Assembly: GCA_902506225.1 (NCBI GenBank)
Contig: LR733345.1
Coordinates: 1,674,001 to 1,738,000 of the forward strand
Direction: 5' to 3'
DNA length: 64,000 nucleotides
Source: Faucicola sp902506225
GTDB taxonomy: Bacteria; Pseudomonadota; Gammaproteobacteria; Pseudomonadales; Moraxellaceae
Below the pieces are notes generated by a model. That model ran no database searches. It was not told the DNA's origin and worked only from the letters and a program-made list of their open reading frames with translations. The translations under genes were made by a program, and so were the position numbers. Shown here piece after piece: positions 44,330-54,307 of the stretch. Position 1 is the first letter of the stretch. Each line of letters starts with the position of its first letter.

Positions 44330-44887
44330 CTACCTATTCATGCTATTAAATTCCCGTGCATTTTCATCTTTTTGGGTCAAAACCAAATTATCATATTTGA
44401 TTGGCCACTCAATTGCTAAATCCTTGTCGTTCCAAACTAAAGCATCTTCACAGTCTTTGGCATAATAATCTGTGGTTTTATAAAGAAACTGAGTGTTATC
44501 TTCCAACGCCACAAACCCATGTGCAAAACCTTCCGGTATCCAAAATTGCTTATGATTGTCACCGCTTAGCTCCACCCCTACCCATTGTCCATAGGTTGGT
44601 GAGTCTTTACGAATATCTACGGCAACATCCCATGCTTTACCTTGAACCACGCGTACAAGTTTACCTTGTGCATGGGGTGGGACTTGGAAATGCAGCCCAC
44701 GTAACACGCCTTTTTTTGACATTGAGTGATTATCTTGTACAAATTTTGGCACGGGTAACCCACGCTCTGTCAAAGCTTCGGCAAATTTTTGCTCATTAAA
44801 ACTTTCCATAAACCAGCCACGTTCATCGCTGAATACTTTCGGTTCAATGATTAATAAGCCATGGATTTTGGTTTCGATAATATTCAT
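44330..44887 (-). CDS. rfbC: dTDP-4-dehydrorhamnose 3,5-epimerase RfbC
   Basis: RfbC epimerises dTDP-4-keto-6-deoxyglucose at C3 and C5, the third step to dTDP-L-rhamnose. The 185-residue cupin shows the motifs FSDERGWFMESFN, QDNHSMSKKGVLRGLHFQ (catalytic His) and PEGFAHGF. It lies at the end of the rfbB-D-A-C group, eight bases after rfbA. Confidence 0.95.
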   Translation of the reverse strand: MNIIETKIHGLLIIEPKVFSDERGWFMESFNEQKFAEALTERGLPVPKFVQDNHSMSKKGVLRGLHFQVPPHAQGKLVRVVQGKAWDVAVDIRKDSPTYGQWVGVELSGDNHKQFWIPEGFAHGFVALEDNTQFLYKTTDYYAKDCEDALVWNDKDLAIEWPIKYDNLVLTQKDENAREFNSMNR

Positions 44888-44895
44888 TGCTATCT

Positions 44896-45792
44896 CTAAT
44901 TTTTTGTCGTTTTTTCTTGATACAGCTTTAGCAAATATTGCCCGTAGCCTGTTTTTTTGAAAAACTCGCCACGCTCTTTTAGCTCATCTACAGTAATCCA
45001 ACCATTATTAAAGGCGATTTCTTCAAGACAAGCCACCTTAAGACCTTGGCGATGTTCAATGGTTTGCACAAACTGGCTGGCTTCAATCAAAGAATCATGT
45101 GTGCCTGTATCGAGCCAAGCAAAGCCGCGACCTAACAGCTCAACATTAAGCCCACCTTGTTGCAAATACACATTATTAACATCGGTGATTTCTAACTCAC
45201 CACGGTGCGAAGGTTTGATATTTTTGGCGATCTCAACTACTCGGTTATCATAGAAGTACAGTCCTGTTACCGCATAATTGGACTTAGGCTTTTCAGGTTT
45301 TTCTTCAATGCTTAACGCTTTACCTGAGTTATCAAATTCCACCACGCCAAAGCGTTCTGGGTCATTGACATAATAACCAAAAACCGTTGCGCCTACTTGT
45401 TGCGCACTCGCACGTTTTAATTTTTCACTAAAACCTTGACCGTAATAGATATTATCACCCAAAATTAAACACACATCATCATCGCCGATAAATTCTTCAC
45501 CCAAAATAAAGGCTTGTGCTAAACCATCGGGCGAAGGTTGTACTTTGTAAGATAATTTGACCCCAATTTCTTTACCGTCTCCAAGCAGTTTTTCAAAATT
45601 AGGCAAGTCTTCGGGAGTCGAGATAATTAAAATCTCTCTGACACCCGCCAGCATTAACACGGATAATGGATAATAAATCATCGGTTTGTCATAGATTGGC
45701 AATAATTGCTTTGACGTACCCATGGTAATTGGGTACAACCGAGTACCTGACCCACCTGCCAAAATAATGCCTTTACGAGATTTTTGTGTCAT
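44896..45792 (-). CDS. rfbA: Glucose-1-phosphate thymidylyltransferase RfbA
   Basis: RfbA makes dTDP-glucose from glucose-1-phosphate and dTTP, the first step of rhamnose synthesis. The nucleotide-binding motif GGSGTRLYPIT, KQLLPIYDKPMIYYPL and LGDNIYYGQGF are present in a 298-residue protein of normal length. It lies two bases after rfbD. Feedback control by dTDP-rhamnose is known in the family. Confidence 0.96.
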   Translation of the reverse strand: MTQKSRKGIILAGGSGTRLYPITMGTSKQLLPIYDKPMIYYPLSVLMLAGVREILIISTPEDLPNFEKLLGDGKEIGVKLSYKVQPSPDGLAQAFILGEEFIGDDDVCLILGDNIYYGQGFSEKLKRASAQQVGATVFGYYVNDPERFGVVEFDNSGKALSIEEKPEKPKSNYAVTGLYFYDNRVVEIAKNIKPSHRGELEITDVNNVYLQQGGLNVELLGRGFAWLDTGTHDSLIEASQFVQTIEHRQGLKVACLEEIAFNNGWITVDELKERGEFFKKTGYGQYLLKLYQEKTTKN

Positions 45793-45794
45793 TT

Positions 45795-46709
45795 TTATGC
45801 CTTCTCTAATAGTTCTATCACCGCCTGTTCAACGCCTTGTTGCCATTGGGGTAAGGATAGTTGAAAATTGGTCTGAATTTTTTGGTTGTTAAGTCGAGAG
45901 TTTAAGGGTCGTTTTGCGGGTGTGGGATAATTATCGGTGGTCGTTGGTAAGACCTCTTTTACCATTAAAGTTTCACCCTGTTTTTTGGCCAAATCAAAAA
46001 TGAACTGGGCATATTCATACCAAGTCGTGACGCCTGTCGGTACAAGATGATAATGCCCTAGCAATTGTATTTTTTCTGCATCGTTTGCTAACAAATAGTA
46101 GCGTAACGCTTGAGCGGTAACATCAGCAATTAATGATGCAGATGTCGGCGTACCAACTTGATCATTAATGATCGTTAACTGTTCTTTGGATTTTGCTAAC
46201 ATGAGCATAGTTTTGATAAAGTTTTTGCCGCGACTGGCATAAACCCATGAGGTACGAAAATTTAAAAATTTTACACCCGTTTTTTCAATGGCAATTTCGC
46301 CGTCTCTTTTTGCTTGACCATAGCTATTGACTGGTGCGATGCTGTCATCCTCTTGCCACCGTGCATCACCTGTGCCGTCAAATACATAATCGGTTGAATA
46401 ATGTACCAGCAAAGCATTAATATGTTTACATTGTTCAGCCAAATTTTTAACGGCTAAATGATTGATTAAGTCATTTTGCAGTTGCTCACTTTCTGCTTTA
46501 TCAACGGCGGTATAAGCCGTCGCATTGATGATAATATTGGGCTGTATGCGGGCAATTGTTTGATTGATTTGCTCAAAATTACTAACATCACCACAATCAC
46601 CTTGGTCATTGATATGACGGTCTAATGCAATTACCTCACCTAACGGCTGTAAAGCACGCTGTAGCTCCCAGCCGACTTGACCATTTTTACCTAGTAATAA
46701 GATTTTCAT
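45795..46709 (-). CDS. rfbD: dTDP-4-dehydrorhamnose reductase RfbD
   Basis: RfbD reduces the 4-keto group to give dTDP-L-rhamnose. The 304-residue SDR shows GKNGQVGWEL, the catalytic YGQAKRDGE (Tyr/Lys) and YSTDYVFDG. The ATG at 46709 follows an AGGA site eight bases upstream; a GTG at 46715 is too close to it. Confidence 0.95.
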   Translation of the reverse strand: MKILLLGKNGQVGWELQRALQPLGEVIALDRHINDQGDCGDVSNFEQINQTIARIQPNIIINATAYTAVDKAESEQLQNDLINHLAVKNLAEQCKHINALLVHYSTDYVFDGTGDARWQEDDSIAPVNSYGQAKRDGEIAIEKTGVKFLNFRTSWVYASRGKNFIKTMLMLAKSKEQLTIINDQVGTPTSASLIADVTAQALRYYLLANDAEKIQLLGHYHLVPTGVTTWYEYAQFIFDLAKKQGETLMVKEVLPTTTDNYPTPAKRPLNSRLNNQKIQTNFQLSLPQWQQGVEQAVIELLEKA

Positions 46710-46741
46710 CTTCACTATCCTTTATATTGAATTTAATCTTA

Positions 46742-47809
46742 CTATTGGTATTGTTTTTCGATCCAGTGTTGGTACTCACCAGATTTTACATGATTAACCC
46801 AGCCTTGGTTTGATAAATACCACTCAACTGTCTTTTGGATACCTGATTCAAAGGTTTCTTGAGGTTGCCAGTTGAGCTCTTGCTGAATTTTGCTGGCATC
46901 AATGGCATAACGTAAATCATGTCCTGGTCGGTCTTTGACAAAGGTGATTTGCTGTGCATAGGATTGCCCATCGGTTCTAGGTTTAATGTTATCCAAAATT
47001 GTACAAATCGTTTTTACCACGTCAATATTTTGTTTTTCATTATGCCCACCAATATTGTAAGTTTCACCTACTTTAGCGGTAGTAGCTACTAAATACAAGG
47101 CTCTGGCATGGTCTTCGACATATAGCCAATCACGAATTTGTTTACCATCGCCATAGACAGGTAATGGTTTACCGTCTAAGGCATTTAAAATCACTAAGGG
47201 AATTAGTTTTTCGGGAAAATGGTAAGGGCCGTAATTATTCGAGCAATTAGTAACCACCACAGGCAAACCATAAGTGCGATACCACGCGCGTACAAGATGG
47301 TCGGAACTGGCTTTACTGGCTGAATAAGGTGAGCTTGGACTATAAGACGTCTCTTCCGTAAACAAGTCTTCTGTACCTTCCAAATCGCCATACACCTCAT
47401 CAGTAGAGATATGATGGAACTTGAAACTCGACTTCTTATCTTCCGCTAAATTTTGCCAATAATTTCGGGCAACTTCTAAAAGATTATAGGTCCCGATAAT
47501 ATTAGTTTGAATAAAATCCATCGGCCCATCGATCGAGCGGTCAACGTGTGATTCAGCTGCTAAATGCATCACAATATCAGGTTCAAAGTCATCAAACGCC
47601 TTTGTCATTGCCACTTTATCACAGATGTCAGCATGTAAAAACTGATAGCGCGGATTATCATTGACTGATGCTAATGATTCTAAATTGCCTGCATAGGTCA
47701 ATTTATCAATATTTAATACATTACTATTGGTTTCATTGATTAAATAGCGAATCACCGCTGACCCAATAAACCCAGCACCACCCGTAACTAAAATATTTTT
47801 ATTCGTCAT
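46742..47809 (-). CDS. rfbB: dTDP-glucose 4,6-dehydratase RfbB
   Basis: RfbB converts dTDP-glucose to dTDP-4-keto-6-deoxyglucose. It has the NAD motif GGAGFIGSAV, the active-site STDEVYGDLEG (Asp-Glu) and YSASKASSDHL (Tyr/Lys). The 355-residue length is standard. With rfbD, rfbA and rfbC it forms a complete rhamnose operon. Confidence 0.96.
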   Translation of the reverse strand: MTNKNILVTGGAGFIGSAVIRYLINETNSNVLNIDKLTYAGNLESLASVNDNPRYQFLHADICDKVAMTKAFDDFEPDIVMHLAAESHVDRSIDGPMDFIQTNIIGTYNLLEVARNYWQNLAEDKKSSFKFHHISTDEVYGDLEGTEDLFTEETSYSPSSPYSASKASSDHLVRAWYRTYGLPVVVTNCSNNYGPYHFPEKLIPLVILNALDGKPLPVYGDGKQIRDWLYVEDHARALYLVATTAKVGETYNIGGHNEKQNIDVVKTICTILDNIKPRTDGQSYAQQITFVKDRPGHDLRYAIDASKIQQELNWQPQETFESGIQKTVEWYLSNQGWVNHVKSGEYQHWIEKQYQ

Positions 47810-47831
47810 AAATTAAATCCATCATAAATTA

Positions 47832-49763
47832 TTATAGTTTAGGCTTATACCCTTCTACATATTTAAAGAACTGCGCCCTAAGCCACTGAGTATTCTTGGT
47901 AGTGTTATTTTGCATTTGAACTGCATCTACTACGTTTGTAATTTCATGAACACCATAAAAATGTTCTTTGGCTTTCATAATTAAAGGATGTTGTGTCTTC
48001 TCTATATTATCTCCATCGATGATTAACTCTTCGTACAGTTTTTCACCGGGGCGTAAACCCGCAATGACAATTTCAATATCACCATTCGGATTATTTTGGT
48101 CTTTAACTTTAAGTCCACTCAACGTAATCATACGTTTGGCCAAGTCCATAATCTTGACTGGCTCACCCATATCAAGCACAAATACCTCGCCACCATGTGC
48201 CATCGCACCTGCTTGGATAACAAGCTGGGCAGCCTCAGGAATAGTCATGAAATACCTTGTCACGTCTGGATGTGTCAGGGTGATAGGCCCGCCAGCTGCA
48301 ATTTGTTTATTAAACAGCGGTACGACAGAACCCGATGACCCCAATACGTTACCAAATCTTACCATACTGATAGTGGTTTGTGATTGGTCTGCAGCCATCG
48401 CTTGACAAGCTAACTCTGCCATGCGTTTGGTCGCGCCCATGACATTAGTTGGTCTAACGGCTTTGTCCGTTGAAATGGCAACAAAGGTTTCAACACCCGC
48501 ACTGACTGCGCCTTTTAAAGTATTATAAGTGCCAACAAAATTATTGATTACACCCTCGTATTCGTTACTTTCGACGATAGGGACATGTTTATAAGCGGCT
48601 GCATGGTAGATGGTTTGAACGTCGTACTGGTTACACAACAGTTCAATAATTTTTTGATTGGTAACACTGCCTAGATGAACATAGAGCGGCGTTACAGTTG
48701 GTAGTTGTCTTTCCTGCTGTATATTTTTGGCAAGTTTTTGTAGTTCACCATGTATGGCGTAAAGCGCATACTCCGAAAGTTCAAATAATACTAAGGCTCT
48801 TGGTTGCTGCTTTAAAATTTGGCGACATAACTCACTACCAATTGAACCGCCCGCCCCTGTCACCATCACAACTTTATCTTTGATATTTTTGGCAAGCAGC
48901 GAGATATCGGGTTTAACCGTATTTCGTTGTAGCACATCTAGCACATCGACAGGCTTAATATCTGATAATTTAATTCGACCACTGGTAATTTCTTCCAAAC
49001 TTGGAATTTCACTAATTTTAATTGGTACGTTTTCTAATTGCTTGACAATACGCTCTTGGATATAACGCTGATGGCTAGGTAATACAAAAAACACATGATT
49101 AACTTCTAAGTCTGCAATTAAAGACTCAAGGTTATCTTTAGGATAGACTTTAACCCCTAATACCCTAGCACCAATGAAATTATCATTGACATCGATAATC
49201 CCAACTATTTTAAATTGGTGAGTTTGATGAAGCACATGCATCAAATCTTTGGTGATGTGACCCACACCATAAATTAATACATTTTCTTTTTTGTGTGTAT
49301 AAAACTCAGGATGCAATGTTCTTGAAATAATAAATTGCAAAACAATTCGGCTATTCCATATCCATAAATAAAGCAAAAAAACATGGATAGCGGTCGCTGC
49401 TCTAGGGATATCAGGCGTTACTCCTAAAAAAATCAGTATTTGACTAATTAATAGATAACCTAACAAAACTACGAGCGCCCAGCGCATACGCTCATCTTGA
49501 AAAACTCGGATAACATGCGAGTAAAACTTAGTAACCGCTAAAAAGATAACAGGTAAAGCGCCAAGTAGTATAATTGACAAGATATTGGTATGAAAATCAA
49601 ATTTTGCATACCTTAGAGCAATCGCTAAAATCAAAGTAATAATAGATGCAATATAATCTATCATAAACAAACTCACTACTTTTAGCCAGCGAGGCTGCTC
49701 AATCGCATTAGATAATACGGTAAAAGCTAAAGGCGCTTTAGTAGTGTTAGTTGTATTGCTCAT
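47832..49763 (-). CDS. Membrane nucleoside-sugar 4,6-dehydratase (PglF/WbpM/CapD type)
   Basis: This 643-residue protein has four N-terminal membrane helices (about 25-135), a CoA-binding-like Rossmann domain (YGVGHITKDLMH) and a catalytic SDR domain with GAGGSIGSELCRQI. The active-site STDKAVRPTNVMGATKR is characteristic of UDP-GlcNAc 4,6-dehydratases. It probably makes UDP-4-keto-6-deoxy-GlcNAc, the precursor of QuiNAc, FucNAc or bacillosamine-type sugars, and pairs with the aminotransferase at the other end of the cluster. Confidence 0.92.
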   Translation of the reverse strand: MSNTTNTTKAPLAFTVLSNAIEQPRWLKVVSLFMIDYIASIITLILAIALRYAKFDFHTNILSIILLGALPVIFLAVTKFYSHVIRVFQDERMRWALVVLLGYLLISQILIFLGVTPDIPRAATAIHVFLLYLWIWNSRIVLQFIISRTLHPEFYTHKKENVLIYGVGHITKDLMHVLHQTHQFKIVGIIDVNDNFIGARVLGVKVYPKDNLESLIADLEVNHVFFVLPSHQRYIQERIVKQLENVPIKISEIPSLEEITSGRIKLSDIKPVDVLDVLQRNTVKPDISLLAKNIKDKVVMVTGAGGSIGSELCRQILKQQPRALVLFELSEYALYAIHGELQKLAKNIQQERQLPTVTPLYVHLGSVTNQKIIELLCNQYDVQTIYHAAAYKHVPIVESNEYEGVINNFVGTYNTLKGAVSAGVETFVAISTDKAVRPTNVMGATKRMAELACQAMAADQSQTTISMVRFGNVLGSSGSVVPLFNKQIAAGGPITLTHPDVTRYFMTIPEAAQLVIQAGAMAHGGEVFVLDMGEPVKIMDLAKRMITLSGLKVKDQNNPNGDIEIVIAGLRPGEKLYEELIIDGDNIEKTQHPLIMKAKEHFYGVHEITNVVDAVQMQNNTTKNTQWLRAQFFKYVEGYKPKL

Positions 49764-49807
49764 ATAAAACCTAGTAGATGATAGGGCTATGATTGATTTT
49801 TATGTCA

Positions 49808-51976
49808 TTAATTTTTTGATTTATATTCATAACCGTAATGATAATTATACGCGCCAATTAGAGACTGCTTAGCATCATTGAAAACAATCCCTTCTACTTT
49901 TACATTCGCACGTTGTAGTTTTTCGATCGCATAATTTACCTGTTTTACGTTTGAAACGTCATATCGTACGACAAATAAGACTGCATCCACCAATTGTCCT
50001 ATCGATAGTGCATCTGAAGTGCCCATTACAGGTGAGGTATCGATGATGATATAATCATAAAACTGACGATAAAAATCCAAAAGCGCTTTCATTTTTCCTT
50101 TCAAGAATAATTCTGAAGCGTGGCTATGGCCTTTGCCCCTAGGTATAAAATGCAGATTTTCATATAGTGTGGTTTGAATCATATAGCTGCTATTAGCCGC
50201 ATCAATCGTATCATCAACCAAATAATCAACCAGTCCATTGATATTTGGCAAATTAAATCGATCTTGCAGATGACCTAATCTAGCATCCGCGTCAATTAAC
50301 AGTACACGTTTACCTGCCATCGCCATTGCTACGGCAAGATTGGCTGAAATAAATGACTTGCCAATACCAGGTCCTGCACTGGTCACTAACAACGTATTGC
50401 CATCATTTTTTGTTGCATTAAACAATAAATGAGTGCGAATGGATTTAAAACCTTCACTGACCATCCCTTCAGGTTCGATTTGCTCAACCAAAGGAATTTT
50501 AGTTGATTTACTTTTTAACAACCGCGTTAGTCGAGGCGAATGAGGAATGACACCAATCACCGGAATATCCGTATTGTTCTCTAGTTCTTCTAAATTTTTC
50601 ACGCCTGCAAACAGCAATGATTTTAACAATGCTAGCCCAATACCTAACATCAAGCCTAAAAGTGTTGCAATTAGGACAACTAGCGCTTTTTTTGGTGCAA
50701 TAGGTTCATAGGTGTTAATCGGTAAATCTATGATGCGTACATTACCCAATTGTCCAGATTTGACAATTTGTAATTGCTCATAGTTTTTGAGCATATTTAA
50801 ATAAATTTCATTGCTAATCTTAACATCACTCGATAATTCTAAAAATTGACGTTGAACCTCTGGAATACGGGTAATATTTTGTTTAAGAGCATCTTCTTTG
50901 TCTCTTAGCTCCTGTATTTGCATATTTAATTGCTTTAATACTGGGTATTCATCCGTGTAGCGCTCGGATAATTCTGCTCGTTTTAGCTCAAGCTCACGTA
51001 GATTAGTTTCAATTGTCGCTCTTTGTGTGACCGCCAATTCCGCTTCTTTATCTATATCAACTGTCGCATTTTGCTCACGGAAATTATTAAATTTTGCTTC
51101 CGCTTCGGCAAGTTTTGTTTTTAATTTAGGCAGTTGCTCTTGCATAAACGCAAGAGTTTTAGTCGTTTCCGCGCTACTTTTATCAAGATTTTGCGTTTCA
51201 TACATTTTAACGATGCGCGTTAAGGTATTAGTGATTTCATCTTGATTAGCGCCTGTAAGTGAAGCGTCTAAAATGCCTGTTTGTTTACCTTTTTCAGCCA
51301 CGGCAAGATTTTTTCTAAGGTTTTCTATCGCCTTAGCTGGTGTAAGTTTACTTAAATTGTAAGAGTAGCCAGGTGCTAATGAGGTGACTTGAATATCAAT
51401 ATTACCTGCACTCGTTTTGAAACGCGATGCTGTTGCAACTTTACCCGTAAACTCTGTACCATCAGGAGAGATCAGTTTAAAATTTTGGCTGTCTATGGCA
51501 GTTAAAGTGAAAATTTTGTTCTGATAGGCCAAAGGGACATTAAATTCAGCTATCCACAATCCAACCTTTAAATTACCCACACCATTGTCTGTATGACTAA
51601 CTAAAACACTTTTCTTGATCAGTAATTTGTCTAAGAAACTGTCTTTCAGCTGATTGACATTCAAATCTAAGTGCAATTGATTGATAACAGGCCAAAGAAT
51701 CATACGAGAGTTGATGATTTCTACTTCCGTTTGCGCAGAACCATCTTGTGCATTTAAAAGTTCGGCAACATCCGCGCCTAATGCAGAAACGCCTGAGGAT
51801 TTTTTGTCAACTTGAATCAATGAGTTTGTTTTATAGATAGGCGTTGCCGATTGGGCATAGTAAATACCGCCTAATAAACCAAGTAACAGCATTGATAAAA
51901 TTAATTTCCAATGATTTAATAAGACCGCGATTAACGCTCTTAAATCAATTTCATCATCATTCACTTTCTGATCCAT
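49808..51976 (-). CDS. wzc: Capsule polymerisation tyrosine autokinase Wzc
   Basis: Wzc controls chain length and export through cycles of phosphorylation. The 722-residue protein has an N-terminal Wzz domain between two membrane helices (about 30 and 450), a coiled-coil periplasmic region, and a BY-kinase domain with Walker A SAGPGIGKSF (about 533-542) and Walker A' LLIDADAR. It ends in a tyrosine cluster (Tyr710, 712, 714, 716, 718). The cognate phosphatase Wzb and the channel Wza are adjacent. Confidence 0.95.
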   Translation of the reverse strand: MDQKVNDDEIDLRALIAVLLNHWKLILSMLLLGLLGGIYYAQSATPIYKTNSLIQVDKKSSGVSALGADVAELLNAQDGSAQTEVEIINSRMILWPVINQLHLDLNVNQLKDSFLDKLLIKKSVLVSHTDNGVGNLKVGLWIAEFNVPLAYQNKIFTLTAIDSQNFKLISPDGTEFTGKVATASRFKTSAGNIDIQVTSLAPGYSYNLSKLTPAKAIENLRKNLAVAEKGKQTGILDASLTGANQDEITNTLTRIVKMYETQNLDKSSAETTKTLAFMQEQLPKLKTKLAEAEAKFNNFREQNATVDIDKEAELAVTQRATIETNLRELELKRAELSERYTDEYPVLKQLNMQIQELRDKEDALKQNITRIPEVQRQFLELSSDVKISNEIYLNMLKNYEQLQIVKSGQLGNVRIIDLPINTYEPIAPKKALVVLIATLLGLMLGIGLALLKSLLFAGVKNLEELENNTDIPVIGVIPHSPRLTRLLKSKSTKIPLVEQIEPEGMVSEGFKSIRTHLLFNATKNDGNTLLVTSAGPGIGKSFISANLAVAMAMAGKRVLLIDADARLGHLQDRFNLPNINGLVDYLVDDTIDAANSSYMIQTTLYENLHFIPRGKGHSHASELFLKGKMKALLDFYRQFYDYIIIDTSPVMGTSDALSIGQLVDAVLFVVRYDVSNVKQVNYAIEKLQRANVKVEGIVFNDAKQSLIGAYNYHYGYEYKSKN

Positions 51977-52076
51977 GCTTACTCACTTGATGCTAAACTA
52001 CGATAAAATACATTTTAATTGTTACAGAATAAATAAATCTTTCTTATAATTTCGAAAAACTGGCTAGCGTCAGAAT

Positions 52077-52508
52077 TTACGCTAATTTATCCTTCCAGCT
52101 TTCTACGGCTTTATTGAGCAATGCGCGGCTTTCATAAAATTTTTCAATGGGTAGTTTATAAGGATCGGCTACATTTTCGTTTATCCAGTGACCAATCCGA
52201 TATACTTTCCCACGTTGGCTTGAGTAATTTTGTTTTATCCAACTCTCTTGATCTTTAGACATACACAGTACTAAGTCAAAGGTTTGCATCAATTCTTGGG
52301 TAAGCTGCTGGGCGCGATGACTACGCATATCAATATTCCATTCATCCATCACTTGAATGGCTTTTTCATCGGCCCCTTCACCCACTAATGCGCTTAATCC
52401 CGCTGATCTAACGGTTAGATTAGGATGCTGTTGCTGTAATAGCGCTTCACCGATAGGGCTGCGGCAGATATTCCCGACGCATACCACTAAAATTTTTTTA
52501 AATGACAT
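52077..52508 (-). CDS. wzb: Low-molecular-weight protein tyrosine phosphatase Wzb
   Basis: Wzb dephosphorylates the Wzc tyrosine tail. The 143-residue protein has the signature C-x5-R loop (Cys10 to Arg16, CVGNICR) and the general-acid Asp in VADPYKLP. It lies between wza and wzc, as in group 1-like capsule loci. Confidence 0.95.
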   Translation of the reverse strand: MSFKKILVVCVGNICRSPIGEALLQQQHPNLTVRSAGLSALVGEGADEKAIQVMDEWNIDMRSHRAQQLTQELMQTFDLVLCMSKDQESWIKQNYSSQRGKVYRIGHWINENVADPYKLPIEKFYESRALLNKAVESWKDKLA

Positions 52509-52525
52509 CGTTAATTTCCATCAGG

Positions 52526-53644
52526 TTAAAAGCCCCTAGCAATATTTGCAATTGAAGAGGTTGGCAATATTTGACTAATTACACGATTCCAACGCGTCAG
52601 ACCAGTTGGGTCGACATACACGACATCACCAGGCTGCATTTTAAATCGATTTGCAACCGAAAAATTTGTAATGGAAGTTAAATCAATATGATAAATATTT
52701 GACTCGTTTTGGTAACTATTTTCTCTTAGTACGTATACCTTTTTGGCATTTGCAGAGGTAGGCACCATACCGTTGGCTTCCCCAATCGCACTAATCAAAC
52801 TTAACCCATTATCAGGAATTTGGATAGTGCTGGGTTTAGTAAACTCGCCCATTACCGTGACTTTATGATTGGTAATATCACCAACTTTGATAGTATCACC
52901 ATTTTTCAAATATAGCGAATTTGGGGAGTATCCGGCATTTTGCAGCGATTTAAAACCAAAGTTATAGCTTCTACCGTCGCGTATCAGCTGAATGTTATTG
53001 GTATCTGAGGTATTAATGGTACCGCCTGCCATACTGATGGCGGTATAAAGATTGACGGGCTGATCCGCGATATCATATTGCCCAGGCGATTTTACCTGAC
53101 CATCAACATAGAACTTATTCCCACGATAGGAAATAACCCGCACTTGCGGATCTGAGTGTTTAAGATAACGAGATAAACGGCTTGCTATTTGGTTGGTGAG
53201 TTGTGAAACTGTTAAACCTTCAGCTTTCACTCGCCCTATCATGGGAAACTGCAAAAAACCACTCTGGTCAACTAGGTAGCCATTGGCATAAATATTAGCC
53301 CCTGTCGATTGCACGACAGGTGTGATTTCAGGATATGCTGGTAAGAATATTTGAACCACATCACCTTTCGCAATTGTACTATAGGTTGCAGCGGATTTTG
53401 AAACAGGCGGAAAAGAGATCGTTCTCGGCCCTAATAGATTAGGTACTGGAATGTTATTTGCGGTTAATTCGGTCACATTAAAACGAATGCCATTATCTGC
53501 TACAAATGACACGGGTTGGTCGGGTACTGTCGATTCAGGCAATTTACCAACATTCATACCGCTAGTAATTGCTGTCTTAGAGCTACATCCAGCAAATGAA
53601 AGTGCAAAAATGATAGGAGATAATTTTATGAGCTTTGCTAACAT
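52526..53644 (-). CDS. wza: Capsule export outer-membrane lipoprotein Wza
   Basis: Wza forms the octameric outer-membrane channel for capsule. The 372-residue protein has a lipobox FAGC (Cys20) if started at 53644; an upstream start at 53707 would destroy the signal peptide. A poly-export domain (GDVVQIFLPAYPEITPV) and SLBB repeats (VYVDGQVKSPGQY-like FYVDGQVKSPG, VTVMGEFTKPS) follow. It is the first gene of the leftward capsule transcript. Confidence 0.95.
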   Translation of the reverse strand: MLAKLIKLSPIIFALSFAGCSSKTAITSGMNVGKLPESTVPDQPVSFVADNGIRFNVTELTANNIPVPNLLGPRTISFPPVSKSAATYSTIAKGDVVQIFLPAYPEITPVVQSTGANIYANGYLVDQSGFLQFPMIGRVKAEGLTVSQLTNQIASRLSRYLKHSDPQVRVISYRGNKFYVDGQVKSPGQYDIADQPVNLYTAISMAGGTINTSDTNNIQLIRDGRSYNFGFKSLQNAGYSPNSLYLKNGDTIKVGDITNHKVTVMGEFTKPSTIQIPDNGLSLISAIGEANGMVPTSANAKKVYVLRENSYQNESNIYHIDLTSITNFSVANRFKMQPGDVVYVDPTGLTRWNRVISQILPTSSIANIARGF

Positions 53645-53944
53645 GTGATAATCTCGTGAGATAAAAGGCTCGTAGAATAAAAGGCAAAATCTAACAGTTC
53701 TAATCAATATTGTGCGTAATTGTAATAAAAGTTTAATGCTACGCGCTTGTAAATTTTGTAAATTTAAGTAAGTAATATAGCCATCATGACCTATTAGTTT
53801 ATAATATTAACTATTGAGAAAAGCATTAACTCCTATCTTCAATAATATTTAATCCATTATAGCATTATAGATTTGCTTGATAAACAATTAAAAATGATAC
53901 CTTAATCATTCATACGTTAAATTTTTATACAGCAATTTTAACTC
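53645..53944. promoter_or_regulatory. Upstream region of the capsule operon
   Basis: These 300 bases before wza are AT-rich with no credible coding frame and should hold the promoter for the capsule transcript. A 9-bp tandem repeat (TTGTAAATT twice, 53747-53764) lies here. I did not find the ops/JUMPstart element GGCGGTAG on the transcribed strand. No exact promoter is called. Confidence 0.5.
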
Positions 53945-53973
53945 AAAAAAAAAGCCCCTGTAATTAGGAGCTT
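53945..53973 (-). terminator. Rho-independent terminator after tRNA-Leu
   Basis: On the minus strand AAAGCTCCT / AGGGGCTTT (one G-U pair) form a stem with a 6-base loop followed by a run of Us. It begins six bases past the tRNA CCA end. Confidence 0.88.
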
Positions 53974-53978
53974 TAATT

Positions 53979-54065
53979 TGGTACCAGTGGTCGGACTCGA
54001 ACCGACACGCTTTTAAGGGCAACGGATTTTGAATCCGTCGTGTCTACCAATTTCACCACACTGGC
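53979..54065 (-). tRNA. tRNA-Leu (anticodon CAA)
   Basis: The 87-base minus-strand sequence folds as a class II tRNA: acceptor stem GCCAGTG / CACTGGT (one G-U pair), anticodon loop TTCAAAA with anticodon CAA, a long variable arm, the T-loop GGTTCGAGTCC and an encoded CCA end. It reads UUG leucine codons. It lies between the capsule cluster and the ModA-like gene. Confidence 0.97.
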
Positions 54066-54307
54066 ATAGATGGCCATAGCTTTTTAATTTATCTGTAATC
54101 GGCTATGTGGGGTGGTATTTTAGCAACTTTATTTTTTTTTGCAACAACTATTTTCATTATTTCTGTTTCAAAACAAAAAACACATAAAAAATAATTTTTC
54201 CATAAAATCGATACGTTTTTTACACACTCACTTACTACTTTGTATAGTATTCTTGCCCGCCACTTAATCATAATATCGTTAAAAACTAGGGTTAAATTTG
54301 TTAATTT

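Noticed and set aside
53645..53978. JUMPstart/ops element before the capsule operon
   Set aside because: I looked for GGCGGTAG on the transcribed strand and did not find it.
53979..54065. tRNA-Leu as attachment site for an integrated capsule island
   Set aside because: There is no integrase gene, and I saw no second copy of the tRNA 3' end near the other border (about 30.7 kb). Exchange by homologous recombination at the flanks explains the locus better.
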